A stretch of 64,000 nucleotides of DNA from JAICNG01 sp035249985. Its GTDB lineage: Bacteria; Gemmatimonadota; Gemmatimonadetes; Gemmatimonadales; Gemmatimonadaceae. The position numbers and the translations under genes were made by a program. Below the pieces are notes generated by a model, which was not told where the DNA came from, searched no databases, and saw nothing but the letters and a program-made list of their open reading frames with translations. The stretch covers positions 38,282 to 102,281 of the forward strand of contig DATFFP010000039.1 in NCBI GenBank assembly GCA_035249985.1, given 5' to 3'. Below, one piece after another: positions 31,589-38,068 of this stretch. Every line of letters starts with the position of its first letter. Position 1 is the first letter of the stretch.

Positions 31589-32442
31589 CAGTCCTCCGCG
31601 CGTCGGGGGGCGGGGACAAGCCGGGGCACACCGTACCGATCGAGAACGGCTTCGATCTGGGAGCGCCGCCTGACGAGAATCGCGTCGAGCGTATCCCGCA
31701 GTGCCCGGTCGCTGCGACGGACGCCCATCGCGATCGCGAACGCCAGGCGCACTTCCGGTTCGGAGTCCGGCGCGATCGGGACGATCTCGAGCTGCGCGCC
31801 ACGCGCGAAGTATCCGGCCAGCGGTCCCCAGGCGATGGCGACGTCGATGTCGCCCGTCGCGACCGCGTCGATCAGACGCGCGGGCGGGTTGGGCTGTCGA
31901 TAGTCGCCGTAGACCGAGAATCCCACGACGTTCTGGACGATTCCCCGACGCAGGAGCGCCTCGGCTGGCGGTGTCGCGGCGTAGTCATCGCCGACCACCG
32001 GTATCCCGACCCGCATCGTCTTGAGCCGTGGATCGTCGAACGACCGGATGCCTAACGCGCGGTCTCTCCGCCAGACGAAGGCGTACGTCGACCGGTAATA
32101 CGGCTTCGTCGTCAGCACGGGGTCGTACCCCACAGGCACGCCGATGATGAGGTCGCACAGGTCGGCGTTCAACGTGTTGCGGACGAAGCCACGCCGCTGC
32201 GCCCACCAGGTGTATCGGACGACGCGACCCATGTCGCGCGCGATGAGCTCCGCGATCCGGTTTTCGAATCCCTCTCCGCGCTGGTTCGAGAAGGGAAGGT
32301 TGTTGGGATCGGAGCAGACCCTCAAGGCGCTAGAGACGCTAGGGGCGCCAGGGGCGCTAGAGGCGCTGAGGGTAACAGCGATGACTCCCAGCGCCGTTAG
32401 CGCCCTTAGCGCCTCTCGCCCCTCAGGGAAGCGCGAACACAT
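31588..32442 (-). CDS. XoxJ-like periplasmic binding protein
   Basis: The 284-residue product belongs to the quinoprotein dehydrogenase-associated substrate-binding proteins: ALRVCSDPNNLPFSNQRGEG, VRYTWWAQRRGFVRNTLNA and DLIIGVPVGYDPVLTTKPYY. Known relatives (XoxJ/MxaJ) are periplasmic and thought to activate or mature the dehydrogenase, not to import solutes. The start at 32442 has GGGAGG 7 bases upstream and overlaps the dehydrogenase gene by 20 bases. Residues about 7-40, which include the signal peptide, are encoded by the inverted nonamer repeat L, in frame because the unit is three codons long. Confidence 0.85.
   Translation of the reverse strand: MCSRFPEGREALRALTALGVIAVTLSASSAPGAPSVSSALRVCSDPNNLPFSNQRGEGFENRIAELIARDMGRVVRYTWWAQRRGFVRNTLNADLCDLIIGVPVGYDPVLTTKPYYRSTYAFVWRRDRALGIRSFDDPRLKTMRVGIPVVGDDYAATPPAEALLRRGIVQNVVGFSVYGDYRQPNPPARLIDAVATGDIDVAIAWGPLAGYFARGAQLEIVPIAPDSEPEVRLAFAIAMGVRRSDRALRDTLDAILVRRRSQIEAVLDRYGVPRLVPAPRRAED
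32324..32425. repeat. Inverted nonamer repeat inside coding sequence (element L)
   Basis: Five nonamers of consensus GRGGCGCTA (32324-32368) face four inverted nonamers AGCGCCNTT (32390-32425) across an 18-base loop. The element codes for the signal peptide region of the XoxJ-like protein, and the TGA stop of the dehydrogenase gene (32423-32425) forms its right edge. It thus has the same stop-adjacent position as the other elements, but has been taken into a reading frame. Confidence 0.88.
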
Positions 32443-34264
32443 ACAACGTCCCTCCCTTGGTCGTGTGCTGAGGCAGATCGCGCATCGCGTTCGTGAACCC
32501 GCCGCCCCCTAACGAGTCGGAGGGATCGAGCCCGGCCGAGACGATGGCGCCGGCCCAGCCGCCGACCCCGGAGAGGATGGCGACGTACTGCTTTCCGTCC
32601 GGACCACGGTAGGTCACCGGCTGGCCGATGATTCCGGACCCCGTCTGGTATTGCCAGAGCAGCTTGCCACTGCGCGCATCCACGGCCTTGAACCACCCTT
32701 CCATCGTCCCATAGAAGGCCACGTCCCCGGCGGTGACGAGCGTCCCGCTCCACACCGGGAAGCTCTCCGTGAGCTTCCACGCGGCGCGCTTCGCCACTGG
32801 ATCCCACGCCGTGTACTCGCCGCGATGACCACCCGGGCCCGCGTAATACTTCACGTTCGCTCCCACGAACGGTGTGCCGGCGACGTAGTTCGCCTCCGTC
32901 GCCTCGAAGTCCATGCACAGGTTCTGATGCGGGATGTAGAGCAAGCCCGTGCGGGGCGAGAATGCCGAGGGCTGCCAATCCTTCGCGCCTGGCGCGGACG
33001 GACAGATGTCGCGCACCGTCTTCCCCACCTCCGGAGCCTTTTCCGGCACCGTGATCAAACGGCCGGTCTCGAGGTCCACTCCCGTGGAGGCGGTAATGTG
33101 CACGAACGGCGTCGCCGACAGCACTTCCCCTGTCTCGCGATCCAGGACGTAGATGTAGCCGTTGCGCTCGGGGCGGATCAGCACTCGCCGCTGCCGGCCG
33201 TCGATCGTTAGGTCGGCGAGGATCTGCTCGTTGACACCATCGTGGTCGTACAGGTCGTGCGGGGACCATTGGTAGAACCAGACGGCGTCGCCAGTATCTG
33301 GATCACGCGCGAAGATGCCGGCCGTCCACTTGTTGTCGCCCGGACGCTGCGCGGGATTCCACGGTCCCGGATTCGAGGTCCCGTAGTAGATGAGGTCGAG
33401 CTGCGGATCGTAGGAAATCCAGCCCCAGACGGTGCCGCCCCCCAGCTTCCAGCTTTCGCCCGGCCAGGTCTGAACGCCGAGGTTCGCCCCACTGTCCGAT
33501 GCATAGCGCGGGCGGAACCGTGGACCGATCAGGACCGAACTGTCCGGTCCCGTACTGTAGGCGCGCCACGCGATACTTCCGTTCGACGCGTCGAGCGCCG
33601 TGATCCACCCACGCACCCCCAGTTCTCCCCCGCTGTTGCCGACGAGCACTTTCCCCTTCACCACCAGCGGGGCCATGGTCATGGTCTCGCCGAGGTTGAT
33701 GTCGCCGAGCTTCGTCTTCCAGAGCTCGCGTCCGGTCGCGGCATCGACAGCAACCGTGTGCATGTCGAGCGTGTTAAAGAAGACGCGCCCGTCGGCGTAC
33801 GCCGGTCCGCGGTTGACGACGTCGCAGCACGCGACCCCCTGAGCTGCGGCGGCCGGCCTGGGCTCGTACTTCCACTTGGTGGGCGCGCCGGGCTTGGTGA
33901 GATCGAGGGCGTACAGAATGTTCGGGAAGGGCGTCACGATGTACATCGTGTTTTCCGCGACGAGCGGGAACGCTTCCTGTCCCCGGAGCACGCCGGTGGA
34001 GAACGTCCAGGCTGGCTTCAGCTGTGCGACGTTCTCGGCCGTGATCTCGGTAAGAGTGCTGTACCGCCAGCTCGCATAGTCCTTCGCGGCGCGCACCCAG
34101 CTGCCTTCGTCGGCATCGGGAGCGGGATTGACGATGGCGCCTGCGGAGGTCCCCACCGCTGCCACGCGCGTGTCCGCGCCGTCGGATGCGACGTCTCGTC
34201 CGCAGGCGATAGTCGCCGCGGCGATGACGCCGAGTGCCATTCCCTTCTGCTTCCGACAATGCAT
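32423..34264 (-). CDS. PQQ-dependent alcohol dehydrogenase, lanthanide (XoxF-like) type
   Basis: The 613-residue eight-bladed propeller has the features of quinoprotein methanol/ethanol dehydrogenases: adjacent Cys146-Cys147 (GVACCDVV), metal ligands Glu214 (SGGELGVRG) and Asn298 (GTSNPGPWN), and catalytic Asp340. Asp342 two residues on (YDHDGVNE) is the extra ligand typical of lanthanide-dependent enzymes (DYD in XoxF, DHD here). It oxidises methanol or other short alcohols in the periplasm. A lipoprotein-like signal (GVIAAATIACGRD) is visible; MALG at residue 9 is an alternative start. It heads the ten-gene operon ending at 23941. Confidence 0.88.
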   Translation of the reverse strand: MHCRKQKGMALGVIAAATIACGRDVASDGADTRVAAVGTSAGAIVNPAPDADEGSWVRAAKDYASWRYSTLTEITAENVAQLKPAWTFSTGVLRGQEAFPLVAENTMYIVTPFPNILYALDLTKPGAPTKWKYEPRPAAAAQGVACCDVVNRGPAYADGRVFFNTLDMHTVAVDAATGRELWKTKLGDINLGETMTMAPLVVKGKVLVGNSGGELGVRGWITALDASNGSIAWRAYSTGPDSSVLIGPRFRPRYASDSGANLGVQTWPGESWKLGGGTVWGWISYDPQLDLIYYGTSNPGPWNPAQRPGDNKWTAGIFARDPDTGDAVWFYQWSPHDLYDHDGVNEQILADLTIDGRQRRVLIRPERNGYIYVLDRETGEVLSATPFVHITASTGVDLETGRLITVPEKAPEVGKTVRDICPSAPGAKDWQPSAFSPRTGLLYIPHQNLCMDFEATEANYVAGTPFVGANVKYYAGPGGHRGEYTAWDPVAKRAAWKLTESFPVWSGTLVTAGDVAFYGTMEGWFKAVDARSGKLLWQYQTGSGIIGQPVTYRGPDGKQYVAILSGVGGWAGAIVSAGLDPSDSLGGGGFTNAMRDLPQHTTKGGTLYVFALP

Positions 34265-34428
34265 GTGAATCAGTCGCGGGACCTGGGACTTCGTCCGCGG
34301 AACCCATTTGCACAGTTAGTGCCGCGATGTGACCAAACAGTCGTGAGGTTCGACGCGCGGCGCTGAACTTGCCCGAGAAGACCGGTGACTGTACGACAAT
34401 GAACCGACCTTGGGAGGCGGAGGAGCTT

Positions 34429-35082
34429 ATGGAAATGAACACGCTGCGGGATCTCTACGTCGACGAGCTCAAGGATCTGTGGAGCGCCGAGAAGCAGTTG
34501 ATCAAGGCGCTTCCGAAAATGGCGAAGGCCGCCAATGATCCGGAGTTATCGAAGGCGTTCATGACGCACCTGCGCGAAACGGAGCGCCAAGTCGAGCGCC
34601 TCGAGCAGGTTTTCGAGGAGCTCGGTGAAAGCCCCCGCGGGAAGAAGTGCATCGGGATGGAAGGGCTCATCGAGGAAGGCCAGGAGCTCTTGAAAGAGAA
34701 GCCTGATCCCGACGTGCTCGATGCCGGTCTCATCGCGAAAGCCCAGCACATCGAGCATTACGAGATCGCAGGGTACGGGACCGTACGGACCTACGCCCAG
34801 CTCCTCGGCGCCGAGCGGCAGGCGCAGCTCCTGCAGCAGACGCTCGATGAGGAAGGAAAGACCGACAAGCTGTTGACACAGCTCGCCGAGAGCTCGATCA
34901 ACGTCGAGGCGGCGACGGCGGAAGGCGAAGAGGAAGAGGAAGAGACGACGCGCGGAGCCCGCGGGCGGTCCGAGCGTGAAATTTCCCGGCGTACCGCCGT
35001 CGAAGGTGGTCGCGGGGGCGCGCGCGGCGGCCGTGGTCGCAGTGGTGGACGCGCCAAAGAGACGGAATCAACGGCCAGGTGA
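34429..35082 (+). CDS. DUF892 (YciE/YciF) ferritin-like protein with RGG-rich tail
   Basis: The first about 165 residues match DUF892: LRDLYVDELKDLWSAEKQL, ALPKMAKAANDPELSKAF, AQHIEHYEIAGYGTVRTYA and LLQQTLDEEGKTDKLL. The family is ferritin-like and stress-induced. Here a run of acidic residues (EGEEEEEE) leads into an arginine/glycine-rich tail with RGG and RGR motifs, which could bind nucleic acid. The start at 34429 has GGAGG at proper spacing; the ATG six bases later (34435) is an alternative. The gene is divergent from the dehydrogenase operon and is followed 10 bases later by a DUF2934 gene. Confidence 0.83.
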   Translation: MEMNTLRDLYVDELKDLWSAEKQLIKALPKMAKAANDPELSKAFMTHLRETERQVERLEQVFEELGESPRGKKCIGMEGLIEEGQELLKEKPDPDVLDAGLIAKAQHIEHYEIAGYGTVRTYAQLLGAERQAQLLQQTLDEEGKTDKLLTQLAESSINVEAATAEGEEEEEETTRGARGRSEREISRRTAVEGGRGGARGGRGRSGGRAKETESTAR

Positions 35083-35092
35083 GAGACTGCAG

Positions 35093-35350
35093 ATGAAGAA
35101 CCCTCGCAAGGAATCGTCCCAGGAGATCGGATCGTTAGGTAACGACGTCATCCGCGGCGACGCCGCTCCCGAGCAGGAAGAGAACCTCGACGCCGACGAG
35201 GCGATCCGCGCCCGCGCGTACGAGCTCTACCTGCAGCGTGGAGAGGGGTCGTCCGGCGACGACGTGAACGACTGGCTCGAGGCCGAGCGCGAGTATCGCG
35301 AGCGGAGAGGCGAGTCCGGTGGCGCGGAGGCAAGAGATCAGCACGGGTGA
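35093..35350 (+). CDS. DUF2934 family small protein
   Basis: The 85-residue product has the DUF2934 core IRARAYELYLQRGEGSSGDD followed by VNDWLEAEREY, preceded by a disordered N-terminus. DUF2934 proteins are short, of unknown function and common in soil bacteria beside stress genes. It follows the DUF892 gene by 10 bases and is likely co-transcribed. The TGA stop (35348-35350) lies one base before repeat element H. GSLGND is encoded with the rare Leu codon TTA inside the heptamer CGTTAGG. Confidence 0.8.
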   Translation: MKNPRKESSQEIGSLGNDVIRGDAAPEQEENLDADEAIRARAYELYLQRGEGSSGDDVNDWLEAEREYRERRGESGGAEARDQHG

Positions 35351-35351
35351 T

Positions 35352-35470
35352 GACGGCAAACACGTCGGATGTCGGAATTCAGAGAAAAACTACGGGGAGT
35401 CAGTCGTGGCTCCCCGTGGTCGTTTCTGAGATCTGAATCCTGAATTCTGACATCTGACGTCTCTGCCGTC
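35352..35470. repeat. GAATTC-type inverted element with inner hairpin (element H)
   Basis: The outer left arm (35352-35381) and right arm (35434-35470) share GACGGCARAGACGTC, GATGTC and GAATTCAG in inverse orientation. The inner part holds a perfect 8-bp hairpin (ACGGGGAG with CTCCCCGT). The right arm repeats the end of element G almost exactly. The element starts one base after the DUF2934 stop codon. Confidence 0.9.
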
Positions 35471-35563
35471 CCCAGGGCAGACGCGCCCGTCCTCGGTGAA
35501 CTCGATACCGTCGAACTGCCCCGGGCCGGCGGCCAGGGAAGCGATCGCTCGGCGCATGGTTCA
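35451..35563 (-). pseudogene. Possible gene remnant next to element H
   Basis: On the minus strand an ATG at 35561-35563 opens a frame reading MRRAIASLAAGPGQFDGIEF then TEDGRV before running into the right arm of element H. The segment LAAGPGQFDGIEFTEDGRV resembles the start of SMP-30/NHL-type propellers (the FDGIxxxxDGRV pattern). There is no room for the rest of such a protein, so this could be the stump of a gene cut off where the repeat begins. Evidence is short and weak. Confidence 0.25.
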
Positions 35564-35720
35564 CTCCGGCTTTTCACCGAGTGCAGCAAGGGCTAAAACC
35601 GTTTCAATTCGAGGCTACCCCCGGTGCCCTGCGGCCTTCTGCGGCCACCTGGGGTCTCCAACCCCGGGAAGCGGAACGGCGGTTGCATACCACACCGGCG
35701 CAATTCACAAGGACGCCCGT

Positions 35721-36527
35721 TTGTCACGTGCGCTCGCGATACTACTGCTCAACCTCACCCTCGCGACCGGCGCCCTCACGCAGCCGAGCGACACAGCGAG
35801 CGTGTCGACCGATCCGCTTTTCACTCGGCGGGATCTGGTTTGGTCCGGTGCGCTCGTTGCCGCGTCCGTGCTGCTCTTCGAGGTTGACGACGACATCGAC
35901 CGCTGGAGTCAGCGCGAGAACATCCAGGAGAGCGATTTCATTCGACGAGGCGCGGAGATAGCGAACCTCTCCAAAGACGATCAAATCATGCTCGCCGGCG
36001 CTCTCGTGTACATCACGGGACGGATCACCAAGAAGCGTACCCTCGCCGACATTGCCTTTCACAGCACCGAGGCGGTGCTTCTATCGTCCGTGTTCCTCAC
36101 ACTCGTGCGCGGATCGCTCGGCCGAACACGCCCGTACGTGACTCCAGGCGATCCCACCCACTTCAAGGGATTCCAGGGGTTCAAGCAGTTCGAGTATCGC
36201 TCATTCCCATCCATCCACGCCTCGGCGAACTTTGCCGTTGCCGCCGTGATATCGAGCGAGATGAAGCGCCGGTGGCCCGGGAAAGCGACGTGGGTCCCGC
36301 CATTACTCTATACGGCGGCCACGCTTCCCACCGTCAGCCGCCTCTACCTGCGCCGACACTGGGCGAGTGATCTCGTCCTCGGATCCTTCGTCGGAGTGCT
36401 CACCGGGCTCAAGATCGAGCGGTACCACCACACCCATCCGGGCAACAAGATCGACAAGTTCTTCCTCGGTGTGCGGTCGGGGCCCGACGGCAGCGCGCAG
36501 CTCGTGCTCTTCGAGCATCGCTTCTAG
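35721..36527 (+). CDS. Phosphatase PAP2 family protein, TTG start
   Basis: The 268-residue product has a signal peptide (LSRALAILLLNLTLATGALT) and about five membrane or hydrophobic segments with the PAP2 motifs: RGSLGRTRPY, PSIHASANF and SRLYLRRHWASD. These are the three parts of the acid phosphatase active site. Substrates of such enzymes are lipid phosphates. The start is a TTG at 35721 preceded by AAGGA at 7 bases; no ATG lies near the signal peptide. The C-terminus is soluble and strand-rich. The 250 bases upstream hold repeat H and little else. Confidence 0.82.
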   Translation: MSRALAILLLNLTLATGALTQPSDTASVSTDPLFTRRDLVWSGALVAASVLLFEVDDDIDRWSQRENIQESDFIRRGAEIANLSKDDQIMLAGALVYITGRITKKRTLADIAFHSTEAVLLSSVFLTLVRGSLGRTRPYVTPGDPTHFKGFQGFKQFEYRSFPSIHASANFAVAAVISSEMKRRWPGKATWVPPLLYTAATLPTVSRLYLRRHWASDLVLGSFVGVLTGLKIERYHHTHPGNKIDKFFLGVRSGPDGSAQLVLFEHRF

Positions 36528-36555
36528 CGCACGCCCCGCGAGCCGTTTGCGCGAA

Positions 36556-36993
36556 ATGACTGCGGTTCGTGTCGAGCTCGAGGAACGCCCGCGCGCCGAC
36601 GACGCGTGTGTCGTCACCGAGGGCCTCCGTGCGTTCAACCGCGCTGTCATCGGCGACCCTAACGAGCGCGAGCTTGCCGTCTTCGTCCGCGACGCCAGCG
36701 CCCGCGTGATCGGCGGCCTGCTCGGCCACGTCAAATGGCGATGGGTATACGTGGCGAAGCTCTGGCTGCCTGACGAGCTGCGCGGTCGCGGCGTCGGCAC
36801 GCGCGTGATGCGCGTCATCGAGGAATACGCGCGAGCCCATGCCTGTCTCGGCATCTACCTCGACACGTTCGAGTACCAGGCGCTTCCCTTCTACGAGAAG
36901 CTCGGGTACGTGCAGTTCGGGGTGCTCGAGGGCTACCCGCCGGGCTACCGGCAGTTTCACCTCTTCAAGACCCTGCGGGACGAGGGGACGTGA
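36556..36993 (+). CDS. GNAT family N-acetyltransferase
   Basis: The 145-residue product has the GNAT fold signatures: LAVFVRDASARVIGGLLGHV, the acetyl-CoA loop LRGRGVGTRVMRVIEEYA, then GIYLDTFEYQALPFYEKLGY. The acceptor substrate is unknown. The start ATG at 36556 is 28 bases past the PAP2 stop. It overlaps the open frame leading into the next gene but is separated from that gene's chosen start by 74 bases. Confidence 0.87.
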   Translation: MTAVRVELEERPRADDACVVTEGLRAFNRAVIGDPNERELAVFVRDASARVIGGLLGHVKWRWVYVAKLWLPDELRGRGVGTRVMRVIEEYARAHACLGIYLDTFEYQALPFYEKLGYVQFGVLEGYPPGYRQFHLFKTLRDEGT

Positions 36994-37067
36994 CCGGCAT
37001 TCGTTCGCTGGGGTTGCTCGGCGGGACCCAGGGGCGTCGTGATGGAGAGATCCTTCACGGAGAAACC

Positions 37068-37448
37068 ATGTCCAACTACGCGCGATACGCCCTGATCGCT
37101 ATCGCGGTTGCCGGTCTGTCCCTCGCCGGCGGCACTGCTGCCGCCCAAGGGAACGGCGACTGGAAAGCGCCGCCAGGCGCCGGAAACAAGAGGAAGGTCA
37201 CGCTTCCGTCGACCAATAACGCCGTAGCGGTCGCACGCGAGATGCTGGTGAAGCACGGCTACGAGGTCGTGCGCGTCGACATCGTGGAAGACACCCGCGT
37301 CATTTATTATCGGCTCGGTAACCGCGGTCGCGGGCGCGGCCGCGGTCGTCTTCAGAAGATCGTCGTGCGACGGGAGCCTGAGCGCATCGTCTTCGTCGAT
37401 GCGCCCAGGGTGGTGCTCGTCGACATCAACGTAAAGCTGGGGCTATAG
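37068..37448 (+). CDS. Exported protein with Gly-Arg repeat
   Basis: The 126-residue product has a signal peptide (LIAIAVAGLSLAGGTAAAQG) and a basic mature region containing GNRGRGRGRGRLQK, followed by strand-like sequence (IVFVDAPRVVLVDINVKLGL). A segment AVAVAREMLVKHGYEVVRVD looks like an alpha-beta unit. I recognise no family. The start at 37068 has GGAG 8 bases upstream and fits the signal peptide; an upstream ATG would add residues without features. Its stop lies 14 bases before hairpin element M. Confidence 0.65.
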   Translation: MSNYARYALIAIAVAGLSLAGGTAAAQGNGDWKAPPGAGNKRKVTLPSTNNAVAVAREMLVKHGYEVVRVDIVEDTRVIYYRLGNRGRGRGRGRLQKIVVRREPERIVFVDAPRVVLVDINVKLGL

Positions 37449-37462
37449 ACGAGCGACACGAA

Positions 37463-37545
37463 GGAAGCACGGGAACGAGGACGCAGCCAGGATGCCCCAG
37501 CGCGGGCGTCGAGATGCCCCGTCCTCGTTCTCGGTCCTGCGTCGT
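37463..37545. repeat. Degenerate inverted element between convergent genes (element M)
   Basis: A left arm containing GAACGAGGACG and a right arm with its inverse CGTCCTCGTTC flank a loop with the direct repeat GATGCCCC. Outer parts pair loosely. It fills the gap between the exported-protein stop (37448) and the mscL stop (37547) and ends in TTTT on the plus strand, so it may act as a terminator for the plus-strand gene. Confidence 0.6.
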
Positions 37546-37546
37546 T

Positions 37547-37936
37547 TTACGCTGCCGCCAACGTCGACGTACAGTTCGCGCATCTCGTCGCGCGCGCATC
37601 GATCGTCGACCGGCAGTGCGGGCACTCGCGTGTCGCCGGCTTCTCGGCTGCCGGTGCGGGGCGGATGAGCGCCTTGCTGATCCGCCACACGACGAACGCG
37701 ACGATCATGAAATCGATCAACGCGCCGATGAAATCGCCAACGAGAAAGCTCACCGGGCCGACATCGAGCGTGTATGACCGCCAGTTTCCCGACGGCGTGA
37801 CCGCCGAGACGATCGGCATGATGAAGTCGTTCACGAGCGCGGTGACCAGCTTCCCCATCGCGGCGCCGATCACGACCGCGATCGCGAGAGCCAGCACGTT
37901 TTCCTTCACCAGGAACTGCTTGAACTCACGCCACAT
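37547..37936 (-). CDS. mscL: Large-conductance mechanosensitive channel with zinc-ribbon tail
   Basis: The 129-residue product matches MscL: REFKQFLVKENVLALAIAVV, IGAAMGKLVTALVNDFIMP and the second helix FIGALIDFMIVAFVVWRISK. It opens under hypo-osmotic shock. The C-terminal bundle is replaced by a double CxxC segment (CPHCRSTI and CANCTSTL), a zinc ribbon seen in some MscL proteins. The start ATG at 37936 has GAGG 6 bases upstream; a TTG ten codons earlier has none. Repeat element K lies 32 bases upstream of the start. Confidence 0.92.
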   Translation of the reverse strand: MWREFKQFLVKENVLALAIAVVIGAAMGKLVTALVNDFIMPIVSAVTPSGNWRSYTLDVGPVSFLVGDFIGALIDFMIVAFVVWRISKALIRPAPAAEKPATRECPHCRSTIDARATRCANCTSTLAAA

Positions 37937-37968
37937 GAGCGCCTCGGGATCTATGGAGGTGCTCAAGG

Positions 37969-38068
37969 TGTGTCAGTCGAGAAAGGTTGTCGAGGTCGAC
38001 CAACGGCATTTACCACAGAGGCACAGAGGCACAGAGGAAAGGCCGTTGGGACGGACCTTCGACGACCC
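37969..38068. repeat. Composite nested repeat (element K)
   Basis: An outer stem made of nonamers of the GGTNGTCGA type (37969-38001; weak inverse at 38048-38068) closes on a perfect 6-bp AACGGC/GCCGTT stem (38002-38007 with 38042-38047). This encloses three tandem CACAGAGG octamers (38013-38037) that have no inverse partner. The right end touches the stop codon of the Omp85-like gene (38069). Two repeat families thus occur nested in one element. Confidence 0.75.
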
